In this document: one piece after another, positions 15,519-20,600 of the stretch
Numbering within the stretch: position 1 is the stretch's first letter
Layout of the letters: each line of letters starts with the position of its first letter
NCBI GenBank assembly: GCA_902783435.1
Contig: CACZQV010000086.1
Coordinates: 1 to 20,600 of the forward strand
Source of the DNA: an uncultured Erysipelotrichaceae bacterium
GTDB lineage: Bacteria; Bacillota_I; Bacilli_A; RF39; UBA660
Length of the DNA stretch: 20,600 nucleotides
Direction of reading: 5' to 3'
Position numbers and translations under genes: made by a program
The notes under the pieces: generated by a model
Told to the model about the DNA's origin: nothing
The model's database searches: none
Seen by the model: only the letters and a program-made list of their open reading frames with translations

Positions 15519-16753
15519 TGCGTATAGGAATATTTTCAGAAACATATACACCATATATTAGTGGGTTAGTAACTAGTGAAGTAATGTTAAAAAATGCTTT
15601 AGAAAAATTAGGACATGAAGTATATGTAGTAACTGCTAATCTAGAAAGCTTTAAATATGAATGGGATGAAAAAGAAAGAGTATTACGAATTCCTGGAGTA
15701 CCTACAGGTATATATGATTCTCGTCTTACTAGTATTTATCCAATACAAGCAGTTAATAAAATTAAAAGTTGGAAACTGGATGTGATCCATTCACAAACAG
15801 AATTCGCAATAGGAACATTTGCTAGGATATTTGCTAAACAATATAATATTCCATTAGTACATACATATCATACAATGTATGAGGATTATATTTATTATAT
15901 AACTAAAGGATATTTTGAAAAATCAAGTAAAAAACTAGTAGAGTATTTAACTAAGTTCTATTGTGATAAAACAGCTACTGAACTTATAGTACCAACTAAT
16001 AAAACATATAAATTATTTAAAGAAAAATACAATTTTGAAAAGAATATTAATATAATACCTACAGGTATAGAAGTAGAAAGATTTTTTACAGAAAATATAG
16101 ATCAAAAACAAGTACAATCTTTAAAAAATAATTTAGGATTAACAAAAAAAGATTTTATAATACTATTTGTAGGAAGAATAGCCTTAGAAAAAAATATTAA
16201 ATTCTTAATAGATTCACAAAAAAAATTAAAAGATAAATATAAAAACATAAAATTAATAATAGTTGGAGATGGTCCAGATAAAGATGAATATGAAGAGTAT
16301 TCCAAATCACTAGGATTAGAAGGAAATGTTATATTCACAGGTAAAGCATCATGGTCTGATATGCCATTTTATTATAATATGGCTGATATTTTCGCAACTG
16401 CATCTAAAACAGAAACTCAAGGTTTAACAGTAATAGAGGCAATGGCATCTAATACAGTACCAATATGTATGAGAGATGAAGCTTTCCAAAGTATGGTAAC
16501 AGAAGAATTGAATGGATTATTCTTTGAAACAAATGAAGAATATGAAAATGCTATAATAAGATTATATGAAGATAAAAAAGAATTATCTAAATTTGATAAA
16601 CAAGCTAGAATTCAAGCAGAAACATATAGTTCTAAATACTATGGAGAAAGAGTATTAGAAGTATATAATAGAGCTATAAAAGAGAAAAAAGAAGAAAATA
16701 GGTTTGGTATAATTTCTAAAATTGCAAAAGCAGTAAAGGAGAAATTTGAATGA
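15518..16753 (+). CDS. GT4 glycosyltransferase, probably diacylglycerol glucosyltransferase
   Basis: The 411-residue protein has the GT-B fold of family 4. RIGIFSETYTPYISGLVTSE at the start is the acceptor-side signature of the diacylglycerol 3-glucosyltransferase group (alMGS/LafA-like), and HTYHTMYEDYIYYI follows. The donor half has LFVGRIALEKNI, IVGDGPDKDEY and the EX7E pair Glu299/Glu307 in TETQGLTVIEAMASN. The likely reaction is transfer of glucose to diacylglycerol at the inner face of the membrane, making the anchor glycolipid; substrate choice is inferred from the family. A basic tail rich in Lys fits peripheral membrane binding. It overlaps the flippase-like gene by one base and tpiA by four. 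Confidence 0.88.
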   Translation: MRIGIFSETYTPYISGLVTSEVMLKNALEKLGHEVYVVTANLESFKYEWDEKERVLRIPGVPTGIYDSRLTSIYPIQAVNKIKSWKLDVIHSQTEFAIGTFARIFAKQYNIPLVHTYHTMYEDYIYYITKGYFEKSSKKLVEYLTKFYCDKTATELIVPTNKTYKLFKEKYNFEKNINIIPTGIEVERFFTENIDQKQVQSLKNNLGLTKKDFIILFVGRIALEKNIKFLIDSQKKLKDKYKNIKLIIVGDGPDKDEYEEYSKSLGLEGNVIFTGKASWSDMPFYYNMADIFATASKTETQGLTVIEAMASNTVPICMRDEAFQSMVTEELNGLFFETNEEYENAIIRLYEDKKELSKFDKQARIQAETYSSKYYGERVLEVYNRAIKEKKEENRFGIISKIAKAVKEKFE

Positions 16754-17445
16754 TAGTAGCATTAAATAATAAAAGTAATTTAAATAAACAAGAATTTTTT
16801 AAATACATAGAAGAACTAAATACTATTAATACTAAGCATATATTAATTCTATGTCCAAATTACTTAAATATAAGTAATGCATCAAATACAAAAACATTAT
16901 TAGGAAGTCAAAATGTTAGTATGAATCCATCTGGTGCTTATACAGGAGAAATATCTGCTAAAGATTTAAAATCATATAATGTAGATTATTCAATAGTAGG
17001 ACATTCTGAGAGAAGAAAATATCAAAATGAGACAGATGATGAAATATATGAAAAAATAATAATGCTACTACAAGAACGTATAACTCCAATTTTATGTGTA
17101 GGAGAAACAAAAGAAGAAAGAGAAAACAATAAAGTAGAAGAAGTATTAAATAAACAATTAAATAAATTATTAAAAATAAATGAAGAATATAGAGATAAAA
17201 TAATAATAGCCTATGAACCAGTATGGTCTATAGGTACAGGCGTTATTCCTACTAATAAAGAAATAGAAGATACAATTATTTATATAAAGAGTATACTACC
17301 TAATAATAAAGTACTTTATGGTGGAAGCGCTAACGAAGAAAATATCGATACAATAAAACAAATAAAAATTATAGATGGTTATTTATTAGGAGGATTAAGT
17401 CTAAATATAGACAAATTAAAAGAATTCTTAGACAAAATAAATTAA
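16750..17445 (+). CDS. tpiA: Triosephosphate isomerase (short, divergent)
   Basis: The 231-residue enzyme interconverts dihydroxyacetone phosphate and glyceraldehyde 3-phosphate. Catalytic residues are kept: Lys8 in ALNNK (the family's GNWK), His85 in VGHSERR, Glu156 in AYEPVWSIGTG with loop 6, then YGGSANEEN and the phosphate-binding GGLSL. It is about 20 residues shorter than most bacterial TIMs, with a trimmed first strand and shortened N-terminal region, and GNWKMN is worn down to LNNKSN. It overlaps the glycosyltransferase gene (ATGA) and is the last gene of the pgk operon. Dihydroxyacetone phosphate is also a precursor for glycerolipids, which links it loosely to its neighbours. Confidence 0.95.
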   Translation: MIVALNNKSNLNKQEFFKYIEELNTINTKHILILCPNYLNISNASNTKTLLGSQNVSMNPSGAYTGEISAKDLKSYNVDYSIVGHSERRKYQNETDDEIYEKIIMLLQERITPILCVGETKEERENNKVEEVLNKQLNKLLKINEEYRDKIIIAYEPVWSIGTGVIPTNKEIEDTIIYIKSILPNNKVLYGGSANEENIDTIKQIKIIDGYLLGGLSLNIDKLKEFLDKIN

Positions 17446-17446
17446 T

Positions 17447-17491
17447 AAAAGACAAGTAATATAAATATTCGACAAAACTTGTCTTTTTTTT
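17447..17491 (+). terminator. Terminator of the pgk-tpi operon
   Basis: AAAAGACAAGT (17447-17457) pairs with ACTTGTCTTTT (17477-17487), followed by a T-run to 17491. The 19-base loop contains a Spo0A-box-like sequence and a competing smaller hairpin GACAA-AAC-TTGTC (17471-17483). Confidence 0.85.
17468..17477 (-). promoter_or_regulatory. Spo0A-box-like site upstream of spo0A
   Basis: The minus strand reads TTTTGTCGAA, which contains the 0A-box consensus TTTGTCRAA known from Bacillus. It lies about 80 bases upstream of the spo0A start and suggests autoregulation. A single short match in AT-rich DNA can arise by chance, so this is suggestive only. Confidence 0.5.
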
Positions 17492-17517
17492 GTCTTTTAA
17501 AATTCAAAAACATATTA

Positions 17518-17529
17518 TATAATTATAAT
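17518..17529 (+). promoter_or_regulatory. Probable spo0A promoter (two overlapping -10 candidates)
   Basis: TATAAT occurs at 17518-17523 and again at 17524-17529, 28 to 40 bases before the spo0A ATG. Neither has a good -35, so an activator may be needed. No clear sigma-H promoter was seen. Confidence 0.4.
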
Positions 17530-17557
17530 TGCGTGGTAAGATAAGAAAGGAGAGACG

Positions 17558-18334
17558 ATGGAAAAAACAAGATTATTAGTTATCGACGATAACAAAGAGT
17601 TAGTAAATATGGTAGGGGAATACTTCAAATCCGTACCTAATATAGATGTAGTACTAGAAGCAAAAAATGGTGGTGAAGGGATTTCTTTTATTAAAGATAA
17701 CCCAAATAGTTTTGATATTATTTTATTAGATTTAGTTATGCCAGAAAAGGATGGATTAAATGTATTAAAATATATGAATGAAAATAAAATAGATAAAAAA
17801 GTAATAGTTTTAACTTCATATAACACTCAAGATATAATTAGTAAAGTAGCAGATTTAGGAGCAAGTTACTTTATGTTAAAACCATTTGAATTATCAAACT
17901 TAGAAGATAAGATTAATACATTATCTAAAACGATTAATAGTAAAGGTGAATCTATTGATCTTCATCATAATAATTTACAAATATCAATAACTAGAACACT
18001 ACATGAATTAGGTGTACCCTCTCATATAAAAGGTTATCAATATATAAGAGAAGGAATTACACTAGTATATAATAAGCCAGATATAGTCGGGGGAATAACT
18101 AAAGAATTATATCCAGAAATAGCTAAAAAATATGATTCAACAGTATCACGCGTAGAAAGAGCAATTCGTCATGCTATAGAAGTAAGTTGGAATAGAGGTA
18201 ATTGGGATTTAATGGAAGAAATATTTGGACATAGTGTAGATATAGATAAAGCAAAACCAACTAATTCAGAGTTTATTGTGACGATTGCTGATAAATTAAG
18301 ACTAGATTATACTAGACCATTAATGACTAATTAA
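17558..18334 (+). CDS. spo0A: Sporulation transcription factor Spo0A
   Basis: The 258-residue response regulator has a complete receiver domain: acidic pair Asp10/Asp11, phosphorylation site Asp58 in [12 protein letters not shown], Thr86 in VLTSYN and Lys108 in LKPFE. After a linker (about 120-140) comes the Spo0A-only effector domain [20 protein letters not shown] … [20 protein letters not shown] with its DNA-binding helix [12 protein letters not shown]. Phosphorylated Spo0A dimerises and controls entry into sporulation and stationary-phase genes. AAGGAGAGA precedes the ATG. In most spore formers spo0A follows spoIVB; here it stands alone between tpiA and an ATPase gene. No other sporulation gene is in the window, so sporulation itself cannot be judged. 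Confidence 0.97.
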   Translation: MEKTRLLVIDDNKELVNMVGEYFKSVPNIDVVLEAKNGGEGISFIKDNPNSFDIILLDLVMPEKDGLNVLKYMNENKIDKKVIVLTSYNTQDIISKVADLGASYFMLKPFELSNLEDKINTLSKTINSKGESIDLHHNNLQISITRTLHELGVPSHIKGYQYIREGITLVYNKPDIVGGITKELYPEIAKKYDSTVSRVERAIRHAIEVSWNRGNWDLMEEIFGHSVDIDKAKPTNSEFIVTIADKLRLDYTRPLMTN

Positions 18335-18350
18335 GACCACTAGGTCTTTT
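18333..18350 (+). terminator. Short hairpin after spo0A
   Basis: AAGACC (18333-18338) pairs with GGTCTT (18343-18348) around loop ACTA, followed by a short T-rich stretch. The stem overlaps the spo0A stop codon. The T-tract is poor, so termination may be partial. Confidence 0.55.
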
Positions 18351-18353
18351 AAT

Positions 18354-18381
18354 TTGACAAAAAAAGAAAAAGTAGTATACT
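18354..18381 (+). promoter_or_regulatory. Sigma-A-type promoter of the AAA/DUF4143 gene
   Basis: A consensus TTGACA (18354-18359), a 16-bp spacer and TATACT (18376-18381) make this the best-matching -35/-10 pair in the window. The -35 lies within TTTGACAAA, which on the minus strand also reads as the 0A-box TTTGTCAAA. The overlap could be chance. Confidence 0.75.
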
Positions 18382-18414
18382 TATTTTAGAAAATATGTGA
18401 GGAGGATACAGTAA

Positions 18415-19692
18415 ATGGAACGAAAAATAGATAAATTTTATCAAAAATGGAAAAATGATATCATTAGAAAACCATTAATACTATATGGACCTAAACAAAT
18501 AGGTAAAACATTTTCAGCTATAAACTTAGGAAAAACTGAATATAAAAACACTGTATATTTCAACACAGACAATAATAAAGAAGTAAAAGATATCTTTTTA
18601 AAAGAAAGATCAACAGAAAAGATTATATTAAATTTATCACTTTTATCAGGAGAAACTATTCTAAAAGATGACACTTTAATAATATTTGATAATGTAGTAG
18701 ATAATGACATAGTTAAAGGGTTAAAATTATTCGGAAGTGAACATAGTAAATATCATATTATTGCGATTACTTCTAAAAAAGAAAAACTATCAGAATTTAA
18801 AGGTGAAGAATTACAATTTAAATCAATGTATGGACTAGACTTTGAAGAATTCCTATGGGCTAAAGATGAAAAAAGTCTATCAGAATTAATTAGAGAATCA
18901 TTTACTAAGAGAAAAACATGTTCATTTCATAAAGTAGCATTAGACTTATTCTATGAATATATTGAAACTGGAGGATTTCCAGAAGTAATAAAAGCTAAAT
19001 TAGATGGGATGAGCAGTTATGAATTAGACGCTATTAAACAAAAAATATTAGATGTATATAAAATGGAAGTGGCTTTAAATAATACTTTAATAGATATTCC
19101 TAGGGGATTAGAAGTTTTAGATTCAGTACCAGAACAATTAAAGAAAGATAATAAAAAATTCCAATATGGACTTATGGGTCCTGGTAAAAGAGCTAAAGAA
19201 TACGAAAGCTGTATTAATTACTTAGTAAATAATCAAATACTATATAGAAGTTATAAAATAAATACAGTTAAGTCACCACTAAGTAGTTGTAAAGTACCAG
19301 ATAGCTTTAAATTATATTCTTTAGATGATGGAGTACTATATACTGCTCTACATCTAAATCAAAAAACATTACTAGCAGATGAAAACTTAAAAGAAGTAAT
19401 ATATGAAAACCATATAGCTAAGACATTAGCTGAAAGTGATTATACCTTATATTATTATCAATCAGAAGGAAAAGCAGAAGTAAACTTTGTAGTACAAAAT
19501 AGAAATGGTCAAATAATACCAATAGAGTTAACTACAAAAACAAATTCCAAAGCAAAGTCCCTTTCAGTATTTATGAAAAAATTTACTGTACTTCAAGCAT
19601 ATAGAATAACAGAAAATAATTTTTCAACAAAAAAGGATATAAGATATATCCCAATATATGCAGTATTCTGTTTAAATGATACAAAAATATAA
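18415..19692 (+). CDS. AAA-family ATPase with C-terminal DUF4143 domain
   Basis: The 425-residue product fits the COG1373 group: an N-terminal AAA_14 P-loop domain with Walker A YGPKQIGKT (24-32), a middle with FEEFLWA and ETGGFPEVIKA, and a C-terminal DUF4143 region related to PD-(D/E)XK nucleases. Two positions are unusual. Walker B reads LIIFDNV (Asn92) where the family has DE, and the nuclease-like motif reads EVNFVV … PIELTTK (Asn357) where EVDF … IEVK is usual. Both changes would weaken catalysis. The function of the family is not settled. GAGGAGG lies nine bases before the ATG. It is a single-gene unit with a strong promoter and terminator, convergent with an XRE regulator. Confidence 0.85.
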   Translation: MERKIDKFYQKWKNDIIRKPLILYGPKQIGKTFSAINLGKTEYKNTVYFNTDNNKEVKDIFLKERSTEKIILNLSLLSGETILKDDTLIIFDNVVDNDIVKGLKLFGSEHSKYHIIAITSKKEKLSEFKGEELQFKSMYGLDFEEFLWAKDEKSLSELIRESFTKRKTCSFHKVALDLFYEYIETGGFPEVIKAKLDGMSSYELDAIKQKILDVYKMEVALNNTLIDIPRGLEVLDSVPEQLKKDNKKFQYGLMGPGKRAKEYESCINYLVNNQILYRSYKINTVKSPLSSCKVPDSFKLYSLDDGVLYTALHLNQKTLLADENLKEVIYENHIAKTLAESDYTLYYYQSEGKAEVNFVVQNRNGQIIPIELTTKTNSKAKSLSVFMKKFTVLQAYRITENNFSTKKDIRYIPIYAVFCLNDTKI

Positions 19693-19713
19693 GAGGATAG
19701 CTCCTCTTTTTTT
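19691..19713 (+). terminator. Terminator of the AAA/DUF4143 gene
   Basis: AAGAGGA (19691-19697) pairs with TCCTCTT (19702-19708) around loop TAGC, followed by T's to 19713. The T-run touches the stop codon of the convergent XRE gene. For that gene the other side offers too few T's for a good terminator. Confidence 0.85.
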
Positions 19714-19963
19714 ATTGATTAATTAATTCATCCATGTCTATTTCAAATAACTTACCTGGATCAATATCTAAGGCTACAGATATCTTCCATACAGTATCTA
19801 CTGAAAATGATTTTTTACCTTTACGAGATTCATTTCTTCTAATAAACTCATGACTAACACCAACACGTTCAGCAAGCTCAGCTTGAGTAATACCTACTTG
19901 ATTTCTGTATTTCTTAATATTTCTAGATATTTGTTCATAAATATTTATTTCATACTTATTCAT
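19712..19963 (-). CDS. XRE-family helix-turn-helix regulator
   Basis: This 83-residue protein is almost entirely one Cro/C1-type helix-turn-helix domain: IKKYRNQVGITQAELAERVG (about 16-35), recognition region VSHEFIRRNE and the closing helices VDTVWKISVALDIDPGKLFEI. The usual ISRIERGK turn is replaced by IRRNESRKGKKS, a basic loop. There is no second domain, so any signal sensing would need a partner. On the minus strand GGAGG precedes the ATG by six bases. It is convergent with the ATPase gene and divergent from the Y-family polymerase, with 125 bases between the two starts. It could regulate itself or either neighbour; no operator has been identified. Confidence 0.88.
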   Translation of the reverse strand: MNKYEINIYEQISRNIKKYRNQVGITQAELAERVGVSHEFIRRNESRKGKKSFSVDTVWKISVALDIDPGKLFEIDMDELINQ

Positions 19964-20025
19964 ATACTACCTCCAACCTCTAAATCTATTATGGAGTAAA
20001 TAAATTAAAAGATATGTAATCTAAT

Positions 20026-20031
20026 AGTATA
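20026..20031 (-). promoter_or_regulatory. Possible -10 element of the XRE gene
   Basis: On the minus strand TATACT lies about 62 bases before the XRE start. No convincing -35 is present, so the assignment is weak. The leader between it and the gene is A/T-rich without visible structure. Confidence 0.35.
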
Positions 20032-20042
20032 CACAACATATA

Positions 20043-20071
20043 TTGAAAAATTCGAAAAAATGTTCTATAAT
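20043..20071 (+). promoter_or_regulatory. Sigma-A-type promoter of the Y-family polymerase gene
   Basis: TTGAAA (20043-20048), a 17-bp spacer and TATAAT (20066-20071) form a good promoter. Transcription would start near 20078, directly at the ribosome site GAGGTG. The spacer contains the SOS-box-like sequence listed separately. Confidence 0.75.
20053..20066 (+). promoter_or_regulatory. Possible LexA (SOS) box in the polymerase promoter
   Basis: CGAAAAAATGTTCT resembles the Bacillus LexA box CGAAC-N4-GTTCG, matching 8 of the 10 defined bases. It lies between -35 and -10, where a repressor would block RNA polymerase. Damage-inducible control of a translesion polymerase is expected biology, but lexA itself is not in the window. 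Confidence 0.5.
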
Positions 20072-20088
20072 TAATTTGAGGTGATTTC

Positions 20089-20600
20089 ATGAAAGATAAA
20101 TATGTTTTTCATATAGATGTTAATAATGCTTTTCTTTCATGGACTGCAGTATATCTCCTTGAACATGGATATAAAAAGGATATAAGAAAGGTACCTTCGG
20201 TAATAGGTGGGAATCCTAAAACTAGATCAGGCATAGTTTTAGCTAAAAGTCCTATAGCTAAAAAATATGGAATAGTAACTGCAGAAACTTTATATTCAGC
20301 TAGAAAGAAATGTAAAGATTTAGAAGTATATCCACCAGACTATAAATGGTATTATAAAAAGTCCCGTGAATTAATGGATTATTTAAAACAGTATTCTCCA
20401 ATTCAAGAACAATTCTCAGTAGATGAATGCTTCTTAGATATGAGTGGCATGAAATATATCTATGATGACTTAATAAAACTAGCTTATCATATAAAAGATG
20501 AAGTAAAAGAAAAATTTGGATATACAGTAAATATAGGTATAGGTAATAATAAACTATGTGCAAAAATGGCAAGTGATTTTGAAAAACCAGATAAAGTACA
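20089..20600 (+). CDS. Y-family DNA polymerase (DinB/UmuC-like), 3' end outside window
   Basis: The first 170 residues are present and open to the window edge. FHIDVNNAFLSWTAV carries the first metal-binding Asp of the palm. IPSVIGG-like VPSVIGGNPKTRSGIVLAKSP follows, then QFSVDECFLDMS, the SxDExxLD catalytic motif with the other two acidic residues, and VNIGIGNNKLCAKMASDFEKPDK, the start of the thumb. It belongs to the Y-family group widespread in Clostridia and Bacilli, annotated as DNA polymerase IV or ImpB/MucB/SamB-like, and performs error-prone synthesis across DNA lesions. GAGGTG lies five bases before the ATG. The promoter has an SOS-box-like sequence. Whether it pairs with a partner gene downstream cannot be seen. 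Confidence 0.93.
   Translation, partial: MKDKYVFHIDVNNAFLSWTAVYLLEHGYKKDIRKVPSVIGGNPKTRSGIVLAKSPIAKKYGIVTAETLYSARKKCKDLEVYPPDYKWYYKKSRELMDYLKQYSPIQEQFSVDECFLDMSGMKYIYDDLIKLAYHIKDEVKEKFGYTVNIGIGNNKLCAKMASDFEKPDKV

Noticed and set aside
14521..16753. Mycoplasma-type genetic code (TGA = Trp)
   Set aside because: TGA acts as stop at 14521-14523 and 16751-16753, both at coupled gene junctions, and all conserved Trp codons are TGG.
1..20600. CRISPR arrays, tRNA/rRNA genes, insertion sequences
   Set aside because: No regularly spaced repeats, tRNA- or rRNA-like segments, transposase genes or terminal inverted repeats were seen on either strand.

Overview
The window looks like chromosomal DNA from a very AT-rich Bacillota (Bacilli-type) bacterium. 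The order uvrB … uvrA – yvlD-like – lgt – yvcK – whiA – clpP – (nucleoside kinase) – gap – pgk – tpi is a reshuffled version of a block well known from low-GC Gram-positives. Strong Shine-Dalgarno sites, ATG/TTG starts, A/T-ending codons and rho-independent terminators fit this. TGA is a real stop (14521-14523 and 16751-16753, both overlapping the next start) and Trp is read only from TGG, so the code is not the Mycoplasma one. spo0A points to a spore-forming lineage or one descended from it. A precise taxon cannot be read from the sequence; uncultured gut Bacilli near the RF39/Erysipelotrichia area are a guess.

Layout. 1-3010: the 3' end of uvrB, then a lipoprotein, a radical SAM/SPASM enzyme and a zinc-ribbon membrane protein that separate uvrB from uvrA. 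3029-9047: a hairpin and an extended -10 promoter, then a tight operon uvrA, yvlD-like, lgt, yvcK, whiA, closed by a hairpin shared with convergent clpP. 9619-9714: divergent promoters for clpP (-) and a TGS-type nucleoside kinase (+). 11374-11759: a 386-bp gap that is not empty. It holds a promoter plus terminator that define a putative RNA of about 78 nt on the + strand and, convergent on the - strand, two overlapping tiny reading frames with strong ribosome binding sites, the second encoding a 25-residue single-helix peptide. This resembles a type I toxin-antitoxin locus and is the most interesting part of the window. 11760-12787: gap with its own terminator. 12803-17491: pgk, a GNAT-like protein, a flippase-like membrane protein, a GT4 glycosyltransferase and tpiA as one tightly packed operon, mixing glycolysis with probable membrane glycolipid synthesis. 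17468-18350: spo0A with a Spo0A-box-like site upstream. 18354-19713: an AAA/DUF4143 ATPase with altered catalytic motifs. 19712-19963: an XRE regulator on the - strand. 20043-20600: the start of a Y-family DNA polymerase behind a promoter containing an SOS-box-like sequence.

The genes cover DNA repair (uvrB, uvrA, Y-family polymerase), envelope lipid and lipoprotein maturation (lgt, GT4, flippase-like), central glycolysis (gap, pgk, tpi), proteolysis (clpP) and cell-state regulation (yvcK, whiA, spo0A). hprK, trxB, rapZ and cggR, which accompany these genes in Bacillus, are missing from their usual places.
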